From Domibacillus sp. PGB-M46 (GTDB lineage: Bacteria; Bacillota; Bacilli; Bacillales; Domibacillaceae): 64,000 bases of DNA. The DNA lies in NCBI RefSeq assembly GCF_022668875.1, contig NZ_JAKGCR010000020.1:1-64000 (forward strand), given 5' to 3'. This document shows positions 1-7,997 of the stretch, in pieces (within the stretch, counting starts at the first letter, position 1; each line of letters begins with the position of its first letter). The notes under the pieces are model-generated. The model was not told where the DNA came from and made no database searches. It saw only the letters and a program-made list of their open reading frames with translations. A program made the translations under genes and the position numbers.

Positions 1-64
1 GACTTGCATGTATTAGGCACGCCGCCAGCGTTCGTCCTGAGCCAGGATCAAACTCTCCAAAAAA
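1..64 (-). rRNA. rrs: 16S ribosomal RNA, 5' end only
   Basis: The reverse complement reads GGAGAGTTTGATCCTGGCTC and runs on through the universal start of bacterial 16S rRNA to the primer-27F/AAGTC region at the window edge. Only about 64 nt lie inside the window; the gene continues off the left end. The mature 5' end is placed about six bases before GGAGAG, by analogy with Bacillus, so it may be off by a few bases. It is transcribed leftwards from the tandem promoters at 199-349. Confidence 0.95.
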
Positions 65-150
65 ATTTGACTTGCTCGTTTGTTTCTATAAAGATGACGG
101 GCATCTTCTATAGAAGTTTAATTCTTAAAACGTTGACGTTTATTTTGTTC

Positions 151-165
151 AGTTTTCAAAGATCA
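151..165 (-). promoter_or_regulatory. boxA antitermination element in the rrn leader
   Basis: The minus strand reads TGATCTTTGAAAACT, close to the Bacillus rrn boxA (TGTTCTTTGAAAACT) that loads Nus factors. It lies between the P2 promoter and the 16S 5' end, as expected. Confidence 0.7.
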
Positions 166-198
166 ATTCTCTTTGCTGTCATTTCCGACAGCTAAATA

Positions 199-227
199 AT
201 CATATCATACAGAATGTTTTAAGTCAA
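199..227 (-). promoter_or_regulatory. rrn promoter P2
   Basis: On the minus strand, -35 TTGACT (222-227) and -10 TATGAT (199-204) are separated by exactly 17 bp. The start point would be near 192, giving a leader of about 130 nt before 16S. Confidence 0.75.
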
Positions 228-320
228 AAAACTTTTATCGAGAATATTATCTCAATAAATCATCATTTAACTAGGTAAACTTATCTTTTTTCGCTGGATT
301 CTCTTACAATAGAAGTGAAA

Positions 321-349
321 AATGTAACAACATCCAAACAAAAAGTCAA
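321..349 (-). promoter_or_regulatory. rrn promoter P1
   Basis: On the minus strand, -35 TTGACT (344-349) and -10 TACATT (321-326) are separated by 17 bp, 122 bp upstream of P2. Tandem P1/P2 promoters are typical of Bacillus rRNA operons. Confidence 0.65.
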
Positions 350-744
350 TACCATCCCTTGAAAATAATTATCTTAAAATAGAAATTATCTTTCTTTTGC
401 TTTACCACTTTGTCAGCGAAGCTTAAAAATATACCATACCATTTTGTTTACATCAACGATTTTTTCGTTGTTTTTACTTCCTGAATTTCATTTTTGCACC
501 TATAAGCATCCAGGATAAGCTTGCGGATTGGTGGCATTCTAATTCAGTATGCAGTTCTTAAAAATGATGGACAGGAATTGTAATAAAGATGATGCATTTC
601 TTTCATTGTACATAAACTGAAAAGGCACTATTTCTTCTTTAAGAAGAAGCAGCGCCTCACATCTTTTTATGATTGATGATATTCCAAACAACTTTGCTCA
701 TTTACATTACAATTTTCATGCGTGATAAAAAACCTTTTTCTTCA
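350..744. other. Intergenic region upstream of the rrn promoters
   Basis: AT-rich DNA between the rrn P1 promoter and the end of the MATE gene. Apart from the terminator at 622-657 I see no ORF with a ribosome binding site and no RNA gene. Confidence 0.6.
622..657 (-). terminator. Terminator of the MATE gene
   Basis: A hairpin (AGGC...GCCT outer stem, TTCTTCTT/AAGAAGAA inner stem) lies about 90 nt past the MATE stop codon. On the minus strand it is followed by TTTTCAGTTT. Confidence 0.5.
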
Positions 745-2109
745 TTATTCTTTTGCATGGCCCGCTGAATGCCCATGCATGTGTCCTGACTTCATTTCAA
801 CGGCCAGCCAGTCCACCCGGTAAAAGCGGATCAAAACAGCAATGCCAATAACTGTAGTAAATCCATAAAGCGCAAGCCAGGCACCGATGCTTCCCCAGTG
901 AAGAAGGTTCGTACATATATATGTCAGCGGCACAAAAAACAGCCAGGACAAGACGAGTGAAATTTTCAGCAAAAATGTGGTGTCGCCGATACCCCGCAGG
1001 CCGCCTGCGTAAAAGTTAAACCACGCATCAAACAGTTGGAGGAAAGCAGAAATTTGAATTAACTGCACAGCAAGCCCATGTACATCCGGGTCGTTTGTAT
1101 ACATCCCAATAATGGAATCCGCAAATATAAATTCAAGAAGACCCAGAATGAAAATAAATATACTGCCAATAATAGCCGTTTCTGTCCCCATCCTTCTTGC
1201 CGCTAATGGGTTTCCGCGGCCAATATCCTGGCCGACTAAAATGGTGGCCGTCGTACCAAAAGCAAAAGCCGGCATGAATCCAAAACTCATGACACTTAAA
1301 GCTACTTCATTAGATGCCAGCGCATTCGTGCCCAGCTGTGTCACAAAAATCGTAAAAATAAACATCGCCATACTTTTTGAAAATTCTTCTGCCCCTAATT
1401 TTCCGCTTTCTGAAGCAATTAACGTACAATCCGTACGGTCCACCCTCGCTTTTGAGCGTGTACGATAGCGTTTATGCAGGATAATAAAATAAACGTAGGC
1501 AGAAAAAAGAAAAATTGTACATTCTCCGATTAATACAGCCCAGGCAGCCCCGATCAAGCCTATTTCAGGAAATCCTGCATTTCCATAAGTCAGCGCGTAC
1601 GTAAAAAACACCATGACTCCGTTCCCGATGAGGGATGTAACCATGGGGGTTCTTGTATCACCAATTCCCCGGAAAAAGCCATGCAGTACAAAAGTAAACA
1701 CTGTTGCGGTCATCGCCAAAAAACGGACCGTCAAATAGCCGGTTCCTTCTCTGATCAGATCTTTTGAAGAACCCATTAAGGATAAAATGGCTTCCGAGGC
1801 AAACAAACCAGTGAGAATAACGAGTATGTTGGCGATCACACATAAATAAAGAGCAATTGCTGTCTGGTTTACGCCTCGCTTCATGTTATTGGATCCATAG
1901 TGCTGGGCTACAAGATAATTTACAGTATGGCCAATCCCGGAAAACAATGCCCATACATTGTACATAATGATATTAGAGACACCAACAATCGCAATGGCTA
2001 AAGCACCCAGGTTTCCAACCATAATTAAATTGATCGTGCCGGTCGCGGTCATGGCCGCGAAAGAAGCAATCGAGGGAAGGGCAAGGACCAATATTTTTTT
2101 ATAATTCAT
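745..2109 (-). CDS. MATE family efflux transporter
   Basis: A 454-residue polytopic membrane protein of the multidrug and toxic compound extrusion family, which exports cationic or drug-like compounds using a Na+ or H+ gradient. About twelve hydrophobic segments fall into two similar halves. Typical MATE patterns are visible, for example FRGIGDTRTP near residue 145 and its second-half counterpart GGLRGIGDTTF, plus a histidine-rich C-terminal tail. I chose the ATG at 2109 because AGGAG lies about 9 nt upstream; the longer reading needs a TTG that lies inside that ribosome binding site region. It is a single gene with its own terminator. The substrate cannot be read from the sequence. Confidence 0.9.
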   Translation of the reverse strand: MNYKKILVLALPSIASFAAMTATGTINLIMVGNLGALAIAIVGVSNIIMYNVWALFSGIGHTVNYLVAQHYGSNNMKRGVNQTAIALYLCVIANILVILTGLFASEAILSLMGSSKDLIREGTGYLTVRFLAMTATVFTFVLHGFFRGIGDTRTPMVTSLIGNGVMVFFTYALTYGNAGFPEIGLIGAAWAVLIGECTIFLFSAYVYFIILHKRYRTRSKARVDRTDCTLIASESGKLGAEEFSKSMAMFIFTIFVTQLGTNALASNEVALSVMSFGFMPAFAFGTTATILVGQDIGRGNPLAARRMGTETAIIGSIFIFILGLLEFIFADSIIGMYTNDPDVHGLAVQLIQISAFLQLFDAWFNFYAGGLRGIGDTTFLLKISLVLSWLFFVPLTYICTNLLHWGSIGAWLALYGFTTVIGIAVLIRFYRVDWLAVEMKSGHMHGHSAGHAKE

Positions 2110-2454
2110 GAAAGCAGCTCTCCTGTTCAAACATTTGATAATTTCAATGAGTATCTAGCAACATGATTGCCGCTTACTTCCGTTTCTCAATTTTGCACTG
2201 CTTTTTATATTTAAAGCGATTTCAAAAAAAGCTTTAGTCATTAGAAATCAGGAAAATAGGAAAATAGGAATTCAGTTATTAGGCAGCACACAAATTTTTA
2301 CAAGAATGGTCCAACTCTATTATACAAAAAGCTTGCAGACTTTGTCCTCTTAATAAGGATCGTGCCTGCAAGCTGAATCTTGGTTAGTTTTTCACCTGAA
2401 GAGAAGCATATTCGAACGATGAGAAGGTTTTATACTTTCTATTAAGAGAAGCCA
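2110..2454. other. Intergenic region, MATE gene to CorA gene
   Basis: About 345 bp holding the corA-family gene's terminator (2326-2374). Immediately beyond it on the minus strand is a TATAAT (2318-2323) that could be the -10 of the MATE promoter; its -35 is poor. No gene seen. Confidence 0.5.
2326..2374 (-). terminator. Terminator of the CorA-type gene
   Basis: Stem AGCTTGCAG / CTGCAAGCT (2366-2374 and 2330-2338) with a loop of 27 nt containing a smaller hairpin. A T-run follows on the minus strand. Confidence 0.65.
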
Positions 2455-3396
2455 TTATTGGAAAAAGGATTTTTTGCTTTTCGTACTTAAAATGTCGCCC
2501 ATCCATCCCTTTCTTCTTAAGTAACAATAGATTGCCAGCGTACTGATGACCATTAAGCCGCCTGCAAACAGGTAGCCCAGCTTCCATTCCAGCTCGGGCA
2601 TATGTTTAAAGTTCATCCCCCACACCGCTCCAAGTACTGTGGCTGGAGCAAATAAGGTCGTGATAACGGTCAGTGTTTTCGTAATTTCGTTACCTCGGTG
2701 GGCAGAAACAAGGCTTTCAAAATCAAGCAGGGAATCAATTTCTTCTTCGTACGCTCTTACAAGAAACATGGCCCGTTCAAGCCGGTTTTTGGCCAGTTTA
2801 TATTGTTTCCCTCCTGTCACTTCTTCTCCAAACGCTTCTTTTAAAGCCATGCGGATTTCCATGGCCGGAACAATGAGATTTTTCCAGATGAGCAGCTCTT
2901 GATCCGCACGGGCAACCTGGTCCAGTATTTTGATATTATTCCGCTTTTTTATTTTCCAAAATAAATCATGAAGCTCTAATTCAAAAGCATCTATTTTCTT
3001 TAAAAAGTGAGAAGTAATATGGCTGACCAAAACAAGAAACCCTTCAATGGGATTTTGAGCTTCATGCATTTTTTCCCTCATTGCTTTAACGTTCACATGA
3101 TCCAGCTTAAGAAAATCAATATCAACCGTGATCAGCTGTTCCCTCGTTAAATAAAAATGAAAAACCGATTTATCTTCTTCTTCCTTGGCGCTCTGCACAT
3201 ATACGAGAGATCCCCAGAAAGCTTCTTTGCCTTCTGTGCCCGTATCCATATCGATGGCGTTTGTTTGATCTTTCGAGAGATTTTTCAACCACTCTTTACA
3301 TATAGTATCCGTATTAGGAACCTTTTCTTCTATATTTCCATCATTCAGATTTAATTCGTACCATTGCCATTGTGAAGAATGAAATATGTGTTTCAT
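2455..3396 (-). CDS. CorA family divalent metal ion channel
   Basis: A 313-residue protein with a large N-terminal cytoplasmic domain (about 1-245, rich in charged helices) and two C-terminal membrane segments. The signature GMN motif appears as WGMNFKHMPE at about residue 266, between the two segments. Proteins of this family form pentameric channels for Mg2+ (sometimes Co2+, Ni2+ or Zn2+ efflux). The ATG is preceded by AGGGGGT at good spacing. The length fits the family. No M-box riboswitch is visible upstream. The transported metal is inferred only from the family. Confidence 0.9.
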   Translation of the reverse strand: MKHIFHSSQWQWYELNLNDGNIEEKVPNTDTICKEWLKNLSKDQTNAIDMDTGTEGKEAFWGSLVYVQSAKEEEDKSVFHFYLTREQLITVDIDFLKLDHVNVKAMREKMHEAQNPIEGFLVLVSHITSHFLKKIDAFELELHDLFWKIKKRNNIKILDQVARADQELLIWKNLIVPAMEIRMALKEAFGEEVTGGKQYKLAKNRLERAMFLVRAYEEEIDSLLDFESLVSAHRGNEITKTLTVITTLFAPATVLGAVWGMNFKHMPELEWKLGYLFAGGLMVISTLAIYCYLRRKGWMGDILSTKSKKSFFQ

Positions 3397-3787
3397 TTTA
3401 ATTTGTACCCCCTAGAGAAAAATTCCTGTTCGTTTTATTTCTTTTGCCCCCTCGCTTTCATGCTGATGACTGTCACCTTTTATATAAAATTTTCCTGACT
3501 TGTTAAACCAGCTTAATCGTTTAAAAGCTGAACGTTACGCGGCAGAAATATTGCAAGTCCGTAAGAAGCCTTTAAAGTAAAGAATGCCATTCTTATTTGG
3601 TTTTTCCCTCGTATCTTTAAAAATACCCTTACTCCTTTGTCAAAAAACGAGGTTTTATGAATCATTCTTTTCCTTTTGACTAAACAAAATTTTTAAAGAT
3701 TAAACCATCCACCAATAATTTTTTGGCAATTAGAGGTTTAATTGCCTGCTAAACGGGAGAGTAAGAAAAAAAGGGTGAGGTGATAAG
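3397..3787. other. Divergent intergenic region, CorA-type gene / DUF421 gene
   Basis: About 390 bp carrying promoters for two divergent genes. A GTTTAA followed 13 bp later by GGGAGA (about 3737-3761) loosely resembles a sigma-B promoter for the DUF421 gene, but the -10 matches poorly. No ORF seen. Confidence 0.4.
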
Positions 3788-4474
3788 ATGATCTATGCAG
3801 AAATAGCCCTTAAAATCGTAATCGGGCTGATTGGCTTAATTGTCGTAACACGGCTCCTTGGAAAAAAAGAGATGTCTCAGGTGACACCTCTTGATTTTGT
3901 ATATGCCCTTGTCCTTGGCGGCATTTTAGAAGAGGGTATTTATGATCAGCAGGTATCCATCTGGCAGATTCTTTTTGCGGTTGCTGTATGGGGAGTATCA
4001 ATCTATGCTATCGAAGTATTGGGGCAGAAAAAAGATGGCGTGAAAGAAATGCTCAAAGGGAAGCCTTCTCTTATTATCCGCAATGGCAAGCTGGATCACA
4101 AACAGCTTAAAAAGAATCACTTAGATTTAGAACAGCTGCGAACCATGCTTCGAAAACAAGGCGTTTTCACATTACGGGAAGTACGTGACCTTTATCTCGA
4201 GCCCGGCGGAGACATCAGTGTAAAACTACATACAAAATCCGACAGTGTCACTCCCGATATACTTGGCCTTATCCCTGAAGACGATGCTCCTTCTACATTA
4301 GTGATTGAAGAAGGAGAAATTAAAGTGAAAGAACTTCAATCGATTGGTAAAACAAAAGAATGGCTTCTTCGTGAATTAAAGAAAGAAAACTATGACAGAA
4401 TTAAAGATATCTTTTACGGAGAATGGTCAGAAACAAATGGCTTTTATATTCAAACCTATTCCCGCTCTAAATAA
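3788..4474 (+). CDS. DUF421 domain membrane protein (YetF/YkjA type)
   Basis: A 228-residue protein with three N-terminal membrane segments (about residues 4-80). A cytoplasmic region follows that contains the family pattern GKPSLIIRNGKLDHKQLKK and a conserved LRKQGVFTLREV stretch. Several paralogues occur in spore-forming Bacillus species, and some have been linked to spore membranes; no biochemical activity is established. The start has a strong ribosome binding site (GGTGAGGTGATAAG). It is monocistronic and followed by a good terminator at 4591. Confidence 0.88.
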   Translation: MIYAEIALKIVIGLIGLIVVTRLLGKKEMSQVTPLDFVYALVLGGILEEGIYDQQVSIWQILFAVAVWGVSIYAIEVLGQKKDGVKEMLKGKPSLIIRNGKLDHKQLKKNHLDLEQLRTMLRKQGVFTLREVRDLYLEPGGDISVKLHTKSDSVTPDILGLIPEDDAPSTLVIEEGEIKVKELQSIGKTKEWLLRELKKENYDRIKDIFYGEWSETNGFYIQTYSRSK

Positions 4475-4839
4475 CGCTGGATAAACAATACACTTTTTTA
4501 ACACATGTTTAGAAGTTATCAACGTTTGCTTTTAAGACTTTTTCCTTCACGCCTGGCAAGTGTCAGTCGATGGCTTAACAGGATTAAAACAAGCTGCTGT
4601 CTGTTTCTAGACAGCCGCTTTTTCTTTGTTCCGGCTTTTCCCTCTATACGGAGAAATAAAGAAATATATTTAATTGAATAAAAACTGCTGCTGGAAGGCG
4701 TTCTGCTCGATAAGAATTTGACTTCCATTATCAATTTTTCTTAAAAGGCACCTCTTTTTGCTCCTTTATGCAAATTGTGTAGAAGCTTTTTTTAAAATGA
4801 TTTAGTATAGTTTTTTAAGCTAAAAGAAAGGGTGAATCG
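4475..4839. other. Intergenic region, DUF421 gene to MFS gene
   Basis: Contains the terminator at 4591-4626 and, just before the MFS gene, an AT-rich stretch with a TATAGT that may be its -10. A 71-codon minus-strand reading frame here has no ribosome binding site and covers the terminator, so it was not called. Confidence 0.5.
4591..4626 (+). terminator. Terminator downstream of the DUF421 gene
   Basis: Stem GCTGTCT / AGACAGC (4596-4602 and 4609-4615), extended by AAGC/GCTT around one mismatch, then TTTCTTTG. Confidence 0.65.
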
Positions 4840-6039
4840 ATGACCCGTTTACAGCATTCTAGAACGGTGGTTTTACTGGTTTTTATGATTGGCACATTTG
4901 CGATCGGCATGACGGAATATGTAGTGACCGGACTGCTCACCCAATTTGCAAAGGATTTACACGTAGAAGTAGCCACGACCGGGCTGCTGTTAAGTGTGTA
5001 TGCGATCAGCGTTGCCATCTTTGGGCCTCTTGTTAGAATCATCACGATTAAAATGACCCCAAAGCCTTTATTGATAGGCATGATGGCCATCTTTGTAATC
5101 AGTAATATCATTGCGGCTACTGCCCCAACGTTTGAGGTACTGCTTGCCTCCCGGCTTTTATCCGCCTCGATGCACGCACCGTTTTTCGGGCTGTGCATGT
5201 CGGTGGCTTTTTACATTTCCGAACCGGAAAAACAGCCGAGTGCGATTGCGGCGGTACAGGGCGGCCTGACCATTGCGATTATGCTTGGTGTTCCGGCTGG
5301 CTCATATATCGGCGGCATTTTTGAATGGCGCTATGTCTTCTGGTTTATTACACTGCTTGGTGTAGTGTCGCTGCTTGGCATTATGCTCACCACACCGAAC
5401 CAGAAGCATGTGGTCGTGCCTAAACTGAAGGAAGAGCTGAAAATTTTTAAAAACAAAAATGTACTGCTTGTGCTTGCTATTATTGTATTTGGCTTTTCTG
5501 GTGTGTTTACGGCCTACACGTTCCTGGAACCAATGCTAAGGGAACTATCTGGATTTGGGGTCAGCAGCATTACGATTGGGTTCTTTTTCTTTGGATTAGG
5601 TGCCGTAACCGGCAACTTTGTTTCCGGCAGAATTCCAGCAGTCCATTTAACAGAGCGGCTTATTTTAGCGCTCGTAATTTTAGCGGCTGTTTTAGCGCTG
5701 TTCACATTCCTGATTCCGTATTACGTGCTTGCTTTCGCTATGTGCTTTTTGTTTGGCGCCGGAACGTTCGGCACAACACCGCTTTTAAATTCAAAAATCA
5801 TTATCGCCGGACGGGAAGCCCCTTCCTTATCAGGAACTATTGCGGCCTCTGTGTTTAACCTGGCCAACTGCATTGGTGCCACACTTGGGACGATTTTCTT
5901 AAACAGCGGCCTAAGCTATACGTGGATTACACTGATTGCGGCCGGAATGATCTTATTCGGCACAGTGATCGCGATCATAACGCACAAAGTAGAGGATAAA
6001 TCTCTTTATATGCCCAGCAGGCAGCCAGTAGAATCTTGA
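4840..6039 (+). CDS. MFS transporter, DHA1 drug/purine/sugar efflux type
   Basis: A 399-residue, 12-segment major facilitator of the drug:H+ antiporter-1 class, nearest in style to AraJ/PbuE-like exporters. Visible features are the N-terminal FAIGMTEYVVTGLL, the motif-C-like GVPAGSYIGGIFEWRYVFW near residue 150, and a second-half FFFFGLGAVTGN. AGAAAGGGTGA precedes the ATG. It probably exports a small metabolite or drug. It is monocistronic with a strong terminator directly after the stop. The substrate is unknown. Confidence 0.85.
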   Translation: MTRLQHSRTVVLLVFMIGTFAIGMTEYVVTGLLTQFAKDLHVEVATTGLLLSVYAISVAIFGPLVRIITIKMTPKPLLIGMMAIFVISNIIAATAPTFEVLLASRLLSASMHAPFFGLCMSVAFYISEPEKQPSAIAAVQGGLTIAIMLGVPAGSYIGGIFEWRYVFWFITLLGVVSLLGIMLTTPNQKHVVVPKLKEELKIFKNKNVLLVLAIIVFGFSGVFTAYTFLEPMLRELSGFGVSSITIGFFFFGLGAVTGNFVSGRIPAVHLTERLILALVILAAVLALFTFLIPYYVLAFAMCFLFGAGTFGTTPLLNSKIIIAGREAPSLSGTIAASVFNLANCIGATLGTIFLNSGLSYTWITLIAAGMILFGTVIAIITHKVEDKSLYMPSRQPVES

Positions 6040-6045
6040 TCATGC

Positions 6046-6094
6046 AAAACAACCATCCGCATTTTCCAGCAGGAGACTCGGATGGTTGTTTTTT
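6046..6094 (+). terminator. Terminator of the MFS gene
   Basis: A near-perfect stem, AAAACAACCATCCG (6046-6059) with CGGATGGTTGTTTT (6079-6092), with a T-run; starts 6 nt after the stop codon. Confidence 0.85.
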
Positions 6095-6145
6095 GCTTTT
6101 TTATTTTTGAAGAAAGTACCTTTTTTCTTTGTATCGCGTACTCTC

Positions 6146-6400
6146 CTATAAAGTTTCAGCAGGCAGGCCATTTCTCATAAATACACGCACCATGGCTATT
6201 TTGGCTTTTTCTTCGTCCGGTCCATGTATTTCCAGCTTAAAAGTTTTAGAATTCAGCACACTGTAAGTTAGGCCAAGGATACTTTTGGCATCTATATGCT
6301 TATCATCTGTACAAATCACAATACTCGACCGAAATGCATTGGCAGTTTGATTAATCTCAACCACTGCTTTTGCCAATGATTTATCTAGGTTCATATGCAC
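6146..6400 (-). CDS. HPr/Crh-like regulatory protein lacking the catalytic histidine
   Basis: An 84-residue protein that aligns without gaps to the HPr fold: TANAFRSSIVIC matches the HPr ASKFNSDINLE strand region and DAKSILGL matches NLKSIMGV. The residue at the place of HPr Ser46 (target of HPr kinase) is present as Ser40. The place of His15 (phosphorylated by enzyme I) falls on Leu9 and the first strand is short. This is the pattern of Crh, a CcpA co-regulator that does not carry PTS phosphate. A role in carbon regulation is inferred only. AGGAG lies 5 nt before the GTG and 11 nt before an in-frame ATG at 6394, so the exact start is open. Confidence 0.75.
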   Translation of the reverse strand: MHMNLDKSLAKAVVEINQTANAFRSSIVICTDDKHIDAKSILGLTYSVLNSKTFKLEIHGPDEEKAKIAMVRVFMRNGLPAETL

Positions 6401-6504
6401 GAATGCTCCTGTCTTTATTTAATCAAGTATGCAGCTAGTCGCTGGTCCACTCAAACTCTTTCTAAGTCACAGATGCCCCTTATAACTCCAGAATGCTTCC
6501 CGTT

Positions 6505-6654
6505 TTACGATGCAAAGCATGGATCATTGTAATAAATCACATGTGATAAAACTGCATGGCCGGCCATGTTTTCACAAGCTTCTACTGCCTCTTCTTCTGT
6601 ATCAAATTCAAACATTTTAATTGCTTCTTTAGAATAAAGCGTGATCACCCACAT
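6505..6654 (-). CDS. Conserved-looking 49-residue small protein
   Basis: A complete small gene with ATG at 6654, a perfect AGGAGG (6664-6669) 9 nt upstream, and TAA at 6505-6507. The product starts MWVITLYSKEAIKMFEFDTE, has an acidic middle and ends NDPCFAS. It looks like a single small alpha/beta domain with a beta strand, an acidic helix (EEEAVEACENM) and a second strand (VLSHVIYYN). I do not know a function. It lies between the HPr-like gene and the PrpF-like gene on the same strand and could be cotranscribed with either. Confidence 0.7.
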   Translation of the reverse strand: MWVITLYSKEAIKMFEFDTEEEAVEACENMAGHAVLSHVIYYNDPCFAS

Positions 6655-6745
6655 CGACGTATTCCTCCTGAATATTTAGTTAAAAATTAACCAGCTTTCC
6701 TCCTGCTTACTGTTTTTTATCACTTATAAAGGCTTTAAACGAAGG

Positions 6746-7873
6746 TTACGCCAGCTGGTGGGAAAGTGCATAATTCTTTTTTGTAAACACATTGCCTTCT
6801 AAAATTGTTCTTGCCGTGCGGACTACTTTGATGGCACTGATATGCCCGGCAACAAAATCTACTTTCGTTTCCATAATCCCTGCTGGATGAGCCAGCCGGA
6901 ACACTTCCTGTTTAATATTTATCAAGTCTGACAGAATAGTGTCTTCAAGGAAGGCAGCAGCTGTTGTACAAATGGCACCCGTAATGGCCAGTGCCTGATG
7001 TGGTTTCTGCATAGACATCATTCTAATGATAATATCCATATCCGCTGAGTTTCTATGCACCCCTGTACGGTCCGTAAAATCAGCTGGTGCTGCCACGATC
7101 GTCATTTTCGGAACAGCTGGCGACTTTAAAGTCGCTTCTTTACGATCCGCAAATCCACACATTTCAGCTGCAATAGAACGAATTTCTTCCAATTCTTTTA
7201 ATTGGTCCGCTGTATAATCAGCCGGTAATTCTGTACCTTTAAGGCCAATGTCTTGTGCCTGGACAAAAACAAGCGGATTGGCTACATCCACAATAGAAAT
7301 TGGGATAAGCCGGTCTCTCGTTTTGATCATATCAATCGGATTACCTGTTGGAAATAGTTTTCCAGTCACAGCGCCTTCTGCCTGCGTAAACGACAAGTAA
7401 ATAGGTGCACCCGTACCCGGAACACCTGGAATAGAACAATCCCCTTCCGCTTTTACCTGTCCGTTTTCCACTTCCACTTCTGCAATGATTAACTTTTTCG
7501 TGTTTGTATTGTAAATCCGTACGGTTGTGACCGGTTCTTTTATCGGAACCATCCCCTGCTCAATCGCATACGGCCCAACAGCCGATGAAATATTCCCACA
7601 GTTCCCTTTGAAATCCACCATTTGATGATCAATGCTGACCTGCGCAAATGTATACTCCACATCAAATTTAGGAGAGTCAGATTTTTTAATAATGGCCGCT
7701 TTGCTTGTTAAAGAGTTAGCGCCGCCTAATCCATCAATCTGGCGCTGGTCCGGGCTTCCCATCACATCAAGCAGGAATTCTTCCCAAAGCGCCGGGTTTG
7801 TCGGCATGTGCTGATGATTCAGAAAAACCCCCTTGCTTGTACCGCCTCTCATGATCACTACAGGTACTTTCAT
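6746..7873 (-). CDS. PrpF family isomerase (aconitate / 4-oxalomesaconate isomerase type)
   Basis: A 375-residue protein of the PrpF (DUF453) family, built on two diaminopimelate-epimerase-like domains. Family motifs are clear: RGGTSKGVFL at residues 9-18, GLGGANSLTSKAAI near 50 and GNCGNISSAVGPYAI near 92. Characterised members move a double bond or change geometry in unsaturated tricarboxylates (methyl-aconitate, aconitate, 4-oxalomesaconate). I chose the ATG at 7873 because AAAAGGTGG lies 8 nt upstream; the longer GTG lies inside that site. It is divergent from a LysR gene and faces a CitMHS transporter, so the natural substrate is probably a tricarboxylate such as trans-aconitate. That assignment is inference. 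Confidence 0.88.
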   Translation of the reverse strand: MKVPVVIMRGGTSKGVFLNHQHMPTNPALWEEFLLDVMGSPDQRQIDGLGGANSLTSKAAIIKKSDSPKFDVEYTFAQVSIDHQMVDFKGNCGNISSAVGPYAIEQGMVPIKEPVTTVRIYNTNTKKLIIAEVEVENGQVKAEGDCSIPGVPGTGAPIYLSFTQAEGAVTGKLFPTGNPIDMIKTRDRLIPISIVDVANPLVFVQAQDIGLKGTELPADYTADQLKELEEIRSIAAEMCGFADRKEATLKSPAVPKMTIVAAPADFTDRTGVHRNSADMDIIIRMMSMQKPHQALAITGAICTTAAAFLEDTILSDLINIKQEVFRLAHPAGIMETKVDFVAGHISAIKVVRTARTILEGNVFTKKNYALSHQLA

Positions 7874-7908
7874 CGTCGTTACCACCTTTTCACATTCGAT
7901 AAGTGTAT

Positions 7909-7925
7909 AGTATGATAAAGATACT
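7909..7925. promoter_or_regulatory. Probable LysR operator between prpF-like and lysR genes
   Basis: Inverted repeat AGTAT-N7-ATACT in the divergent intergenic region, the size and symmetry of a LysR box. A similar repeat lies before the transporter at 8958-8975. Confidence 0.45.
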
Positions 7926-7997
7926 GATAAATGAAATACATAATTTTTTCAGTAAAAACAAAAAAAAATTTATAACTAAAAATGGAGGCGGACGGGA

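Noticed and set aside
4519-4734. 71-codon minus-strand ORF
   Set aside because: No ribosome binding site, and the plus-strand terminator lies inside it.
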